Source: Paraglaciecola sp030730205 (GTDB taxonomy: Bacteria > Pseudomonadota > Gammaproteobacteria > Enterobacterales > Alteromonadaceae). From it: a DNA stretch of 64,000 bases. The notes beneath the pieces are model-generated. The model saw only the letters and a program-made list of their open reading frames with translations, searched no databases and was not told the origin of the DNA. The stretch lies in the NCBI RefSeq assembly GCF_052119645.1, contig NZ_JBGQOM010000001.1:620001-684000 (forward strand). The letters run 5' to 3'. The position numbers were made by a program, and so were the translations under genes. Positions 27,472-37,701 of this stretch are shown here, in pieces (positions within the stretch are counted from its first letter, which is position 1; each line of letters starts with the position of its first letter).

Positions 27472-27488
27472 ACAACCTTCCCTACTCC

Positions 27489-28118
27489 CTAGAATCGTTG
27501 TAAACGAACCATTTGTGCTGCTACCTCATGAGCGCTCACTGGGCGATACTTAGCTAATTTACCTTTAAATAAAGGTGCCATAATTTTAGCCAAGCGAGCC
27601 CCCAGCCATTCACCAAAACGCTTTTCTTCACGCTCACCCAACAGCAAAGAAGGTCTGACTCCACTAGCATGCTCTAAGCCGGTCATCTTCATGATGGCAT
27701 TTTCTAACTCGCCTTTAACACGCAAATAAAAGTTACGGCTTTTTGCGTTTGCCCCAACCGATGATATCCAAACAAAACTTGCTGCTCGTTGGGCTCGCGC
27801 GAGCTGGGCGGCAATATGCACATATTCGAAATCGACGCGACGAAAGTTTGCACGGCTACCAGCCTTTTTGATGGTAGTACCCAAACATACATAGATATGC
27901 TCAGCGCCAAAATAACCTTGGTACTCATCGAGCCGATTAAAATCGATGACAAGGGGTTGCAGTTTTTTATTTGAGTCTATAAACAGATTTTGCGCCAGAG
28001 GTTTGCGTAACAATAAGGTTACGCTTTCATAACGTTTATCCACAAGCAGTTGATTTACAAGTTGTTTTCCAACTAAACCTGTGGCACCTAATACTAAAGC
28101 ATGGAATTTATCAGACAT
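27489..28118 (-). CDS. NAD(P)H-binding oxidoreductase, NmrA/HTATIP2-like
   Basis: A 209-residue short-chain-dehydrogenase-like protein with the N-terminal dinucleotide loop LGATGLVGKQLVNQLL, VCLGTTIKKAGS, FRRVDFEYV, and FVWISSVGANA. This arrangement matches bacterial relatives of HTATIP2/TIP30 and YbjT. Substrate unknown; the catalytic Tyr-x-x-x-Lys appears as FYLRVKGELE. It shares direction with trmN6 and is divergent from the peptidase gene. Confidence 0.8.
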   Translation of the reverse strand: MSDKFHALVLGATGLVGKQLVNQLLVDKRYESVTLLLRKPLAQNLFIDSNKKLQPLVIDFNRLDEYQGYFGAEHIYVCLGTTIKKAGSRANFRRVDFEYVHIAAQLARAQRAASFVWISSVGANAKSRNFYLRVKGELENAIMKMTGLEHASGVRPSLLLGEREEKRFGEWLGARLAKIMAPLFKGKLAKYRPVSAHEVAAQMVRLQRF

Positions 28119-28195
28119 GTTTTACCTGTGGGTAGAGAGCGATTACAATGTTCAGCTGACTAGATAACGACAGAAATAACAGGATACTGATAATA

Positions 28196-30409
28196 ATGAA
28201 TAAACTCACCTGTCTTTTACTTTGTGGACTCAGCTTAATGACCAGTACAAGTTACAGCGAAACACTCACCATAGAACGCATCTTTAGCTCTCCTGCATTA
28301 GAAGGTGCTGCCCCGCGCAGCTTAAAAGTATCACCAGACGGTAAACGCGTCACTTTCTTGCAAGGCAAAGAAACAGACTACGAACGTCTTGACCTATGGG
28401 AGTACGACTTAAAAACGAAAAAGATTCAAATGTTATTTAATTCTGATGAATTAAGCTCTGGTCCAGAAGAATTATCTGATGAGGAAAAAGCGCGTCGTGA
28501 ACGTATGCGTTTGAGCGGCAGCGGGATAGTGAGTTATGAGTGGTCGAAAGATGGCAAGGCCTTGTTATTTCCTTTAGCAGGGGATCTTTACTATTTTAAA
28601 TTGGGTGACAAAAACGCGATTCAGTTGTTGGATACGCCAGAATTTGAAACAGATTTTCGTTTGTCACCAAAGGGCAATTATGTGTCGTACGTGCGTAACC
28701 AAGACTTGTATATCAAGCACATCAAAAATGGCGTCGAAACCCGCCTAACCCATGATGGGCAAGGCCCTATTAAAAACGCCATGGCTGAGTTTGTTGCGCA
28801 AGAGGAAATGAACCGCATGACTGGCTATTGGTGGTCACCAGACGAACGTTTTATCGCATATACCCAAATTGACGAAAGCCCTGTGCAAGAAATCACCCGA
28901 AGTGAGATATACGCCGATTCTATTGAAATGATTACCCAACGCTATCCCTCAGCTGGCACCAACAATGTAGCGATTAAATTGGGTGTGTTGGATGTAGCCA
29001 AACAATCTAGTCGATGGATTGATCTGGGCGAAAATAAAGATATTTATTTAGCCAGAGTTGACTGGATGGCCGACAGCCAAGGCCTTAGCTACCAAATCCA
29101 ACCGCGCGATCAGCAAGCTCTTGAACTGAAAGCGTATCATTTACAAAAAAACACCCAAAACACCTTATTCCAAGAGAACAGCGATACTTGGGTCAACCTG
29201 AATAATGATTTGCATTTTTTAGCTGACAATAAACATTTTATTTGGGCCTCGGAACGAGATGGCTACAAACATTTATATTTGTACAACACCAGCGGCGAGT
29301 TAGTTAAGCAACTAACTCAGGGCGCGTGGGTGGTGAATGATATTGAAGCCATTAATGAAGCAAAACAACTTATCTATTTTACTGGTCGTAGAGATACTCC
29401 CACCGAAAGTCACTTGTATTCTGTCTCACTGAAAGACGGTGAAATAAAACGGATTAGTCAACGTGCCGGCTTCCATTCTATTTCATTCAGTCAAGATGCG
29501 AGTATTTACGTGGATAATTTCTCTACTACCAATACGCCTCCCCAAGTCAGTTTGCACCGGGCTGATGGTAGTCAGATTACGTGGTTGAGTGAAAATAGCA
29601 TTGATGAAGAGCATCCGCTTCATGCCTATCAAACGCAGTGGGTGAAACCAGAGATAGCAAGTTTTAAAACCGACGATGGTACTGAGCTCTATTATCGTTT
29701 GTACAAGCCAACAAACCTGCAAGAAAAACACCCTGTTATCGTTTATTTGTACGGCGGACCTCACGCGCAAATGGTAACCAACAGTTGGGGCGGAAACCGT
29801 GGCTTGTTAATGCAATATTGGGTGAACAAAGGCTATGTGGTTTTTACCGTAGATAACCGCGGATCAAATTATCGTGGTAAAGCATTTGAAGATCCGATTT
29901 ACAAAGCGATGGGAGAAATTGAAGTACAAGATCAAATCGCTGGGGTGAAGTTTTTACGAAGTTTACCCTATGTCGATGAAACGCGTATTGGTGTGCATGG
30001 ACATAGTTACGGTGGTTATATGACCTTAATGAGTATGTTTAAAGCCCCCGATTACTTTCAAGCGGGTGTTGCAGGTGCACCTGTTACCGATTGGGAGCTA
30101 TACGATACGCATTACACTGAGCGTTATATGGGTAACCCCAATACCGATAAAGAAGCTTATACTGCGTCTTCAGTATTCCCTTATGCAAAAGCGTTAAAGG
30201 GCGACTTACTTATTTATCATGGCATGGCCGACGACAACGTACTGTTTACCAATAGCACCAAGCTATATAAACATTTACAAGATTTGGCTATCCCCTTTGA
30301 AGCAATGGATTATCCTGGCAAAAAACATAGTATTCGGGGCAAGAATACCGGTATTCACTTGTACAAAACGATTACCAACTTTTTTGACAAACATTTCGGT
30401 ATGAAATAA
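28196..30409 (+). CDS. S9 family peptidase, dipeptidyl-peptidase IV-like
   Basis: A 737-residue exported serine peptidase that should release X-Pro dipeptides. A signal peptide (CLLLCGLSLMTSTSYS) is followed by an eight-bladed beta-propeller (about 45-500, with YSxDGK-like blades such as VSPDGKRV and WSPDERFIAYTQ; VAQEEMNRMTGYWW is typical of DPP IV) and an alpha/beta-hydrolase domain. The triad is predicted as Ser604 (GHSYGG), Asp679 (GMADDNV) and His711 (GKKHS). Monocistronic. Likely periplasmic, for protein-derived nutrients. Confidence 0.93.
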   Translation: MNKLTCLLLCGLSLMTSTSYSETLTIERIFSSPALEGAAPRSLKVSPDGKRVTFLQGKETDYERLDLWEYDLKTKKIQMLFNSDELSSGPEELSDEEKARRERMRLSGSGIVSYEWSKDGKALLFPLAGDLYYFKLGDKNAIQLLDTPEFETDFRLSPKGNYVSYVRNQDLYIKHIKNGVETRLTHDGQGPIKNAMAEFVAQEEMNRMTGYWWSPDERFIAYTQIDESPVQEITRSEIYADSIEMITQRYPSAGTNNVAIKLGVLDVAKQSSRWIDLGENKDIYLARVDWMADSQGLSYQIQPRDQQALELKAYHLQKNTQNTLFQENSDTWVNLNNDLHFLADNKHFIWASERDGYKHLYLYNTSGELVKQLTQGAWVVNDIEAINEAKQLIYFTGRRDTPTESHLYSVSLKDGEIKRISQRAGFHSISFSQDASIYVDNFSTTNTPPQVSLHRADGSQITWLSENSIDEEHPLHAYQTQWVKPEIASFKTDDGTELYYRLYKPTNLQEKHPVIVYLYGGPHAQMVTNSWGGNRGLLMQYWVNKGYVVFTVDNRGSNYRGKAFEDPIYKAMGEIEVQDQIAGVKFLRSLPYVDETRIGVHGHSYGGYMTLMSMFKAPDYFQAGVAGAPVTDWELYDTHYTERYMGNPNTDKEAYTASSVFPYAKALKGDLLIYHGMADDNVLFTNSTKLYKHLQDLAIPFEAMDYPGKKHSIRGKNTGIHLYKTITNFFDKHFGMK

Positions 30410-30448
30410 CCCGAGTATTCATCGCTACGCAAAACATAGATTTAGACC

Positions 30449-31315
30449 TCAACTAAATCCAACTTTTACAACAAGCAAGGTAAGCGCTGCGCTAATGACT
30501 AGTGCAGCGCTTATTACCGCAATCAGAAAACCCTTTTGCCCCAAGTTTGAGCCTTTATAGACCAGATATGATTTGCTCAATGTATTACCTAAAAGGATGA
30601 TCAAAAATAGGCCTAAGGGCTCAATGTTGTCAGGGCTCAAAGTCCATTCGGTCATCACTGAAGCAAGAACCGCATGAGCTTCAAACAACGACACCAGCAA
30701 GGTACTGAAACCACGAGACGAACCAAATTCGTTACCCACAAAATGCATAGTCCAGATGATGGCTAAAATAAACAAAGACATCCTCAGCACATTTTTCCAC
30801 ACGATGGGATGATCATTCAGCAATTCAATATCTGCAGGAGGAGAGGTCACCTGTTCAACCCTAAAACGTGGATGAGTGCTGACATTGATATAAACCAGAA
30901 CAAGTGCAAAAAAGACAAGTTGAACGACAAAAGGCAGATAGTAAATAATTGGCGCCGCGTCAGTTAGAAAATAGATGATAAAAATACATTCTGACAGCAT
31001 TGCCATGATGGCCAGTACCAATGCCAGCAGCAAATCTTTGTCGGCGCTTGCCGAAAATTTTTGCTCATTGAGTACTTGCAAAAAAACAGCTGTACTCGAT
31101 ATAAACCCACCCAAAAAGCCTTGCAACTGAAAGCGACTGTTTTTAGCTAACAGATGAAAACTAAAAAAACTGAATAATTCTAAGCAGGCGATTAAGGGAA
31201 CTATTTTGAGTAAGGGGTAGTAATGAGCCAACACAAATAACAAGGCAAGTACTGCGATATCAAACCAAAGGTGCGTATCTTTAAAATGGTAAGAGAGGGG
31301 TGTGTTGTGCGCCAT
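30449..31315 (-). CDS. DUF4010 family membrane protein
   Basis: A 288-residue integral membrane protein with about eight hydrophobic helices. The motif GFLGGFISSTAVFLQ corresponds to the GGLxSSTA signature of DUF4010, the domain found attached to MgtC/SapB proteins. No MgtC part is present here. Transport is likely but the substrate is unknown. It stands alone; the facing end of the peptidase gene is 40 bases away. Confidence 0.7.
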   Translation of the reverse strand: MAHNTPLSYHFKDTHLWFDIAVLALLFVLAHYYPLLKIVPLIACLELFSFFSFHLLAKNSRFQLQGFLGGFISSTAVFLQVLNEQKFSASADKDLLLALVLAIMAMLSECIFIIYFLTDAAPIIYYLPFVVQLVFFALVLVYINVSTHPRFRVEQVTSPPADIELLNDHPIVWKNVLRMSLFILAIIWTMHFVGNEFGSSRGFSTLLVSLFEAHAVLASVMTEWTLSPDNIEPLGLFLIILLGNTLSKSYLVYKGSNLGQKGFLIAVISAALVISAALTLLVVKVGFS

Positions 31316-31499
31316 ATGTTTGCGTATTACCTTTTTTCAATGGTGTGACTCATACTGGTTCAAACAGTCAATGACAGAAATAACACCTTATTGGGCTAAA
31401 TAAGGCAGGTAAAACGTGTTTAGTAAAAAGATATCGAACTACCAAGCGAGGTCTTCAAGCTGTGTTTGGGTAGTTCGAACAGCAATACGCAGTTCGCTA

Positions 31500-31874
31500 T
31501 TAGGCAAACATATAGGTAGCTAAAGTTTGCTGAATGCCTACCACGGTGTCTTTTTTTAATTCTTTAACAATAGGATTATCTTGTCCAGATACCCACACTT
31601 TAAGCTCTGCGTCCAAATCAAAATGACCTGCCGTTTCTAATTTAAACTGAGTGATGGCACGATAAGGAATTGAATGATAATCGACTTTACGGCCGGTCAT
31701 CCCTTGTTTATCTATCAATATTAAGCGCTTGTTAGTAAAGACATACATATCCCTAATGACTTTGAATACACGCTGAACCGACTCTGTTTCACCAATTATC
31801 GGCGCAAGTTCTTCGGCCACAGATTCGATATCAATTTCAGATGCATTGCCCAGTAAACCGTCTAATAAACCCAT
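31500..31874 (-). CDS. bacterial PH-domain protein (PF08000-like)
   Basis: A 124-residue soluble protein. The run RDMYVFTNKRLILIDKQGMTGRKVDYHSIPYRAITQFKLET is shown by its key parts FTNKRLILID, GRKVDYHSIPY and FKLETAG, which are the diagnostic bacterial pleckstrin-homology core. Typical length for the stand-alone family. Function unknown. Divergent from the dehydratase gene. Confidence 0.85.
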   Translation of the reverse strand: MGLLDGLLGNASEIDIESVAEELAPIIGETESVQRVFKVIRDMYVFTNKRLILIDKQGMTGRKVDYHSIPYRAITQFKLETAGHFDLDAELKVWVSGQDNPIVKELKKDTVVGIQQTLATYMFA

Positions 31875-31979
31875 TGTGTCTCCTAAAAGTATTTTTAAAT
31901 CACCATTAAAAATAAACTATATCACCATGTTAGACTATTGACCTGTCAATGATGCTCCTTTTAAAAAAATAGACTAGCC

Positions 31980-32975
31980 ATGCACTCTGTTACCTTTGAT
32001 GATATTCAATCCGCTCAACGCCGGATCCAGAGCTATATAAATAAAACGCCAATCCTTGAATCATCTTTACTCAATGAATGGTTAGGACATCGCATCTTAT
32101 TTAAAGCGGAATGTTTACAAAAAGTGGGGGCATTTAAAATACGCGGTGCTTTAAATATGCTGCTTAAAGCCCAAGAAGAAGGGCGTTTAGCCAATCATAT
32201 TGTAGCCAGCAGTTCAGGCAATCATGCGCAAGCAGTCGCTTATGCCGCTAAAATGCTTGGAGTACGGGCAACCGTGTACAGTGGGCAAAATATATCCCGT
32301 GTCAAAGCGGCTGCTACCCGATCTTATGGTGCAGATTTACGCTTAAGTGCAACCCGCAAAGAAGCCGACGAATTAGTGAAACAAGCGGCCACTGAGGCAA
32401 ATACCCTGTGGGTTCCCCCCTTCAATCATCCGGATATTATTGCTGGACAAGGTACTGTTGCGGCTGATGCACTTGAACAAACAGGCAGGGTAGATAGTAT
32501 TTTTGCGCCACTTGGTGGTGGTGGTTTAGTGGCAGGTACGTATATTTGTGCCAAAGGTCTCTTCGCTGACTGTGCGGTTATCGGGGTAGAACCAGCCTTA
32601 GGAAATGACGCTGCTCGTTCAGTAAAAGTAGGTAAGATCCAATCCTTAGCCGACTCTCCTGCGACACTTGCTGATGGCGCCGCAACTTTAGCAGTTGGCG
32701 AGCATACTTTTCCGTTTCTACAACAACTTGATGCTATCCATGAAGTCGATGAAGAGAAAATTGCGTATTGGACTCAATGGCTGCAGCACCTACTAAAAAT
32801 ACACGTTGAACCTACATGCGCCATGAGTATGGACGCGGTATGCAAGTGGTTGGCAGACAAAACCAGTCCACAAACTGTATTAGTACTACTCTCAGGCGGT
32901 AATATTGATCAGCTCAAGATGCAGCAAATTTGGCGCATAAACCATTTAGAGGTTCCGCCTAGTTTGTTGCTTTAA
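31980..32975 (+). CDS. PLP-dependent threonine/serine dehydratase
   Basis: A 331-residue fold-type II enzyme. The Schiff-base lysine is Lys53 in GAFKIRGA, the phosphate-side loop is SSSGNHAQAVA (about 76-86), and the glycine loop is LGGGGLVAG. It lacks the C-terminal ACT-like regulatory domain of biosynthetic IlvA, so it is closer to catabolic threonine dehydratase or serine racemase. It should deaminate Thr or Ser to 2-oxobutyrate or pyruvate. No operon partner. Confidence 0.88.
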   Translation: MHSVTFDDIQSAQRRIQSYINKTPILESSLLNEWLGHRILFKAECLQKVGAFKIRGALNMLLKAQEEGRLANHIVASSSGNHAQAVAYAAKMLGVRATVYSGQNISRVKAAATRSYGADLRLSATRKEADELVKQAATEANTLWVPPFNHPDIIAGQGTVAADALEQTGRVDSIFAPLGGGGLVAGTYICAKGLFADCAVIGVEPALGNDAARSVKVGKIQSLADSPATLADGAATLAVGEHTFPFLQQLDAIHEVDEEKIAYWTQWLQHLLKIHVEPTCAMSMDAVCKWLADKTSPQTVLVLLSGGNIDQLKMQQIWRINHLEVPPSLLL

Positions 32976-33076
32976 AGACTATTTTGTGACACAACATAGT
33001 CGATATGTTTGAACAGTTACCTAGAACACTAAGCAAAGATAAAACCAAAAATAACAAGATGAAATAGGGGAATACT

Positions 33077-34726
33077 ATGAGAAATTGGTTGATGCTTGTC
33101 ATCAGTTTAATGAGCTGTGTTGTATCTGCAGCGCCAACACAAATATCAAATGTAAGAGGTTATACACTAGACAATGACGGTCGACTGATTTCCTTTAGTA
33201 ACCTCATTTTTGATGGCGGTAAAGTGATCGCAATCGGCAATCATGAACTCAATAATAAATATCCAGAAGCAAATAAGATTGATGGCCAAAACAAGGTATT
33301 GTTGCCGGGTCTAATTGACGCCCACGGCCATGTGATGGGCTTGGGAGAAACCCTACTCGAAGTTGACCTACGAGATATTGGCTCAGCGAATTTAGCGGCT
33401 CAGAAAGTCAGAGATTATGCCAACCAACACAGTGATTTAACTTGGATAACAGGCCGAGGGTGGAATCAAGTACTATGGCCTGACAAAGCCTTTCCTACCG
33501 CACAACAATTAGATGAGTATATTAGCGATCGGCCTGTCGTCCTCTCAAGGGTTGACGGTCATGCCAGTTGGGTAAACAGTAAGGCGCTAGCTCTCGCCGG
33601 TATTACCAAAGAAACCTTGGATCCGCCGGGTGGAAAAATTATTCGCGACCAAAGCGGCCAACCCACTGGAGTACTAATCGATAATGCTGATTTATTAGTG
33701 ACCAGCCTTCTCCCTCGCACTTCAATCGACAGTATGAAAAACAAGCTAAATGCTGCAGGTGAACACTTACTATCTGTAGGGATAACAAGTGCTCACGATG
33801 CTGGAATTAGCGAAGGTGTATACGATTATTATCAGCAACGTGTCGCTGAGCATTCTTTACCAGTGCGTATTTACCCAATGATTTCTGCTAGTGACCCTAA
33901 TTTAAGCGCGCTGCTTCAAAAAGGCTTTGTACAAGACCAGTATGATTATTTATCCATTCGCAGTGTAAAAGCGTATGGTGATGGTGCATTGGGTAGCCGA
34001 GGTGCGGCATTATTAGCACCCTACTCTGATGCGCCACAAAACAGCGGGCTTTTACTCACCCGAGAGTCAGAATTTAAGCCTCTTTTTGATTTGGTTTTAT
34101 CTCAAGGCTTTCAACTGAATTTTCATGCCATTGGAGACCGTGCTAATCGGAAGGTTCTTGACCAATTTGAAGACAGTTTTAAACGAGTTGGAGGCCAGGA
34201 TTTTCGCAACCGTGTCGAACATGCTCAGGTTGTATCGCTAGACGATATACCCCGATTTTTAAGCTTGAATATTATTCCCTCGATGCAACCAACCCATGCC
34301 ACCAGTGATAAAAATATGGCAGAGGACCGGATTGGTAAAACACGCTTAAAAGGCGCGTATGCGTGGCACACGTTTTTAAAGCAGGGGTCACCCTTGGCCT
34401 TTGGTTCAGATTTCCCAGTTGAATTAGCTAACCCATTTTTTGGCTTGCATGCCGCCGTCACCCGCCAAGATAGAGAAAATCAACCTGTTGGAGGTTGGAT
34501 CCCTGAAGAGGCAATGAGCATTACGCAAGCGTTTCGAGCCTTTACCCTCGATGCCGCATATGCAGCTCATCAAGATAAAATATTGGGTGGATTGACAGTG
34601 GGTAAATGGGCGGATTTCATTTTAGTTGACCAAGATATCTTTACCATAAAGCCACAAGATATTTGGCAAACTCAAGTATTACAAACATGGATTGGCGGTC
34701 AAATACGGTTCTCTAAAGCAGATTAA
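33077..34726 (+). CDS. exported YtcJ-like amidohydrolase
   Basis: A 549-residue metal-dependent hydrolase of the Amidohydro_3 group. A signal peptide (LMLVISLMSCVVSAAP) is followed by the N-terminal beta-sandwich, the metal motif LIDAHGHVMGLG, RGWNQVLWP, NFHAIGDRAN and FGSDFPVE, all typical of YtcJ-like proteins. Substrate unknown; probably an amide or cyclic amide hydrolysed in the periplasm. A ribosome binding site (AGGGGA) precedes the start. It stands alone. Confidence 0.88.
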   Translation: MRNWLMLVISLMSCVVSAAPTQISNVRGYTLDNDGRLISFSNLIFDGGKVIAIGNHELNNKYPEANKIDGQNKVLLPGLIDAHGHVMGLGETLLEVDLRDIGSANLAAQKVRDYANQHSDLTWITGRGWNQVLWPDKAFPTAQQLDEYISDRPVVLSRVDGHASWVNSKALALAGITKETLDPPGGKIIRDQSGQPTGVLIDNADLLVTSLLPRTSIDSMKNKLNAAGEHLLSVGITSAHDAGISEGVYDYYQQRVAEHSLPVRIYPMISASDPNLSALLQKGFVQDQYDYLSIRSVKAYGDGALGSRGAALLAPYSDAPQNSGLLLTRESEFKPLFDLVLSQGFQLNFHAIGDRANRKVLDQFEDSFKRVGGQDFRNRVEHAQVVSLDDIPRFLSLNIIPSMQPTHATSDKNMAEDRIGKTRLKGAYAWHTFLKQGSPLAFGSDFPVELANPFFGLHAAVTRQDRENQPVGGWIPEEAMSITQAFRAFTLDAAYAAHQDKILGGLTVGKWADFILVDQDIFTIKPQDIWQTQVLQTWIGGQIRFSKAD

Positions 34727-34806
34727 TTTGAGCCCTGCTTAAAGTACAGTTCCCCAATCTAGTAATAGTTTACTTTTTGTTACAATAGGGTTAAATAAGC
34801 AGACTC

Positions 34807-37191
34807 TTGCAGAGTAAACAAAAAGAATGGAAAAGTTTAAGTTTGTCGAATTCACCTCTGACACCAACAGATAAGATCAGTGATGATGCGCTTGTTATAA
34901 AGCAATACAAGTCACTGATTAATAAGTTAATTCCCCTTCAGCAGGAAAATCGCCTGCTCGAAGGGCTGAATAAATTTTCTAGTCGCTTACCAAGTCGGGT
35001 ACGGAACATCATCAAAGACGAGGTGATTCGTCTTACTGCATTAACCGACGCCTCTGCTGATAATTCTGAATTTGCCAGATTCCCAGTATTAAAATTTAAA
35101 CATTTTGGTATTGCTATGCGCCTAGATAAAGTAGGGCGAGAAATACTGCAACGAGAGACAAGCCGATTTTTTGATCGCTACACGGTCGGTGTGTTTGAGT
35201 CAGTGATGAACTCAGAACACTATCAATCTTTTATCAAACAAGAACAGCATGAAAAGATTGTCAAAGCATTCAGTGTAGAGTCACAATATTTTAATGACAT
35301 CGATTTTGCTGATGACTTAGCAATTCGCCCAAACTTCACCGTCTTCAGTCCCGCCTTTGATAAAGGTAAGGCCTGTACTCTGGCTTCGCTGTCTCATAAA
35401 ACAATGGTGGTTGAAACTAAGCGCACACCCACTATTGATGCTGAACACAATGTATTTATTTTTACTTTCCCCAAGGTCGCAGGGTTTACCGAAAGACAAA
35501 GTGAACTGTCGTATAAATTAGAAGCCACTACGTTCAATAAGGAAATGTCGGTATTTGAATCAACTTTCAGTTTGCTACCGGCGACATCTAAAAAGATTGT
35601 CGAACGTCTGACTAACTATGTTAAGAGCTCAGTAAACCAATTTCCTTTACAAAGAGAATTAGAAATTGAACGTGTATTACAAAACTTAGAGCGTGACAGA
35701 ATATTAGCGAATAGCCCTTGGATCCCTTTGTTTCTTGGTTATAAAGACGATCAGCTAAGGCCTTTATTTGAACTAATGACGCCGACGAATATTGAATATA
35801 ACGAGCGATATTCAAATTTAACTGATTTACCTGCTCAGAAGATTTATGACAATTTAATTAAAGAACTAGAAATTCAAAAAGAAAGTTTCCTCCTCAAAGG
35901 CGTTATTCAACATAAAAACCAAGAAATACATGTCGCCGCTACGCATCGGCAGTTAGCCACCAATGGATTGGTAAAACAGTTCATTGAACAGGCGACTCAG
36001 TCTGACAAGTTTAGCGTTATCCAGTACCGCTTAGAGTCTGTTAGTAATAGTCATAAATCCGTCGCTTTTGATATTCACGATATCATAGCCAGCGAGTACA
36101 GTGAATTATCAGACATTACCCACATACTGTTTTGTAAAGATGTCAGCAATTGGATAGGTGATTTAAAAATAGCCGATCCAGAGCCGTTTAAGCCATTTCC
36201 CAAAGCGATTATTGATGACTTAACTCGTTGGCCTATCACTGCTGTGATGGAAGATCAGAGTGACCGACGCGCTGAGGCTCGGTATTTAATGAATGCTCCA
36301 GCGTTTATTAAAACAGGGCTCTTTACTCAGCATGAGGCGACCTTAAATGATTTGTCGGCTAGCGGTTTAAAATTGACATTACAAACACCCACAGAGATAG
36401 AATTTGACGAGATCATTAAGGTATCAATTAAGTCTCTTAAGTTAAGTGGGCAGAAGTATCAGATCGTTAAATACAATAAAACGTCCGGTGTATTGCATCT
36501 GAAGTTACCGCCGCAATTGGTAAAGTCTGAAGGACAAAAATTACGCGGTTTATTTAATAACAATAGTGAATATTTCACTCAGCGAGATATGAGCATTCGC
36601 CAAAGAAATATTTTTCGCTTTTTGTGGGAACTCAGTATCCGTAATTTACCCTGTGCTTCAGTCCTCATTACCAATAACCGATTCACCATCGATCGCTTGA
36701 AAACGATTTATCACAAAGAAGATAGTTTTGATCTTAAACCCTTTGCTGTATTAGCAAACGAGGTGCCACTGCATGGATTTTTAGCCGATAAAGACGCCAT
36801 TGGACCCAAGTCACAACTGCTTGAAGATATGCTCCGTAAAAACGTGAGAGATGCCCATGTAGTGCATGTTGAGCGCAGTAAAAATAAACAAATTATATTC
36901 GTCAATGAACAAGAATTTTTGTTTGGTAAAGTGCGAGGGCAAATTAGCGAACATGTCGCTAAAAATGCCGTTGAGCCTTTTATTACCCACTTAAGTGCGA
37001 TGCGCTGTAAAGATCCCAACACCCCTTTAACGAGTAAACGGTTGGCGCAAATATCCAAGATAGACCTTAATATTTACACCAAGTTAAACACCATGCAAAA
37101 AGGTTATACCCACGTTTTATATATAACTAACGTGTCTTTATTTCACAGTGTGTTATTAAAATTTGGTATCTACCCTGATAAAACTAGCTAA
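34807..37191 (+). CDS. large PilZ-domain protein
   Basis: A 794-residue soluble protein. A PilZ domain lies at about 485-575, with the c-di-GMP-binding RRAEAR (RxxxR) and NDLSASGLKL (DxSxxG) motifs. The first 480 residues and the last 200 have no motif I recognise; related large PilZ proteins are common in Alteromonadales. Likely a c-di-GMP receptor with unknown output. No ATG start is available; TTG at 34807 opens the frame and TTG at 34843 is an alternative. It converges with the acetyltransferase gene. Confidence 0.8.
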   Translation: MQSKQKEWKSLSLSNSPLTPTDKISDDALVIKQYKSLINKLIPLQQENRLLEGLNKFSSRLPSRVRNIIKDEVIRLTALTDASADNSEFARFPVLKFKHFGIAMRLDKVGREILQRETSRFFDRYTVGVFESVMNSEHYQSFIKQEQHEKIVKAFSVESQYFNDIDFADDLAIRPNFTVFSPAFDKGKACTLASLSHKTMVVETKRTPTIDAEHNVFIFTFPKVAGFTERQSELSYKLEATTFNKEMSVFESTFSLLPATSKKIVERLTNYVKSSVNQFPLQRELEIERVLQNLERDRILANSPWIPLFLGYKDDQLRPLFELMTPTNIEYNERYSNLTDLPAQKIYDNLIKELEIQKESFLLKGVIQHKNQEIHVAATHRQLATNGLVKQFIEQATQSDKFSVIQYRLESVSNSHKSVAFDIHDIIASEYSELSDITHILFCKDVSNWIGDLKIADPEPFKPFPKAIIDDLTRWPITAVMEDQSDRRAEARYLMNAPAFIKTGLFTQHEATLNDLSASGLKLTLQTPTEIEFDEIIKVSIKSLKLSGQKYQIVKYNKTSGVLHLKLPPQLVKSEGQKLRGLFNNNSEYFTQRDMSIRQRNIFRFLWELSIRNLPCASVLITNNRFTIDRLKTIYHKEDSFDLKPFAVLANEVPLHGFLADKDAIGPKSQLLEDMLRKNVRDAHVVHVERSKNKQIIFVNEQEFLFGKVRGQISEHVAKNAVEPFITHLSAMRCKDPNTPLTSKRLAQISKIDLNIYTKLNTMQKGYTHVLYITNVSLFHSVLLKFGIYPDKTS

Positions 37192-37214
37192 AGGGCCAAG
37201 GTTGACTGCCTCCT

Positions 37215-37700
37215 TCAGTCTAAGACCATATAGAGACAATCTTGCATATTGGGGGGCAAATCTGCAGGATAAATTCTCGTCTTAAACCCTATCGCCGAGT
37301 AGGCACGCAAAGCAGGAGAATTGTCTTTATAAACAAACAATGAGGCTTCACGCTGTCCGTTAATTTGCACTGCCATTTCGAGTAAACCAAAAATAAGCTT
37401 TTTTACTAAACCTTGGTTTCTATGCTTTGGACTTACGACTAAACGTCCAAGGTGATGCCTGTCTAGCCGTAAATAGAATTGCCCAAACGCAACAACGCTA
37501 TTGTCAGGGTCTAACAAACAATAAGAGCTAAGATGAGACTCTTGCAATAGGCTCATAAATGTTTCATCACTGATAGGATAATACATATTTGGCCCACCCC
37601 AAGTGAGCATTTGCTGCTGGTCACTAAACCAGCTTTTGACCGTCAATAAGTTTGAATCGGTAGCGAGTACCAATTGGTACGAGCTACCAAGACAATCCAT
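37215..37700 (-). CDS. GNAT-family N-acetyltransferase
   Basis: About 161 residues with the GNAT fold: FGQFYLRLDRHHLGRLVVSPKHRNQGLVKKLI contains the acetyl-CoA loop (shown by HRNQGLVKKL), and NSPALRAYSAIGFK is the usual C-terminal motif. A longer frame opens inside the upstream gene at 37742, but ATG 37700 follows that gene's TAA by one base and is preferred. Probably co-transcribed with the hydrolase. Substrate unknown. Confidence 0.82.
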   Translation of the reverse strand: MDCLGSSYQLVLATDSNLLTVKSWFSDQQQMLTWGGPNMYYPISDETFMSLLQESHLSSYCLLDPDNSVVAFGQFYLRLDRHHLGRLVVSPKHRNQGLVKKLIFGLLEMAVQINGQREASLFVYKDNSPALRAYSAIGFKTRIYPADLPPNMQDCLYMVLD

Positions 37701-37701
37701 C

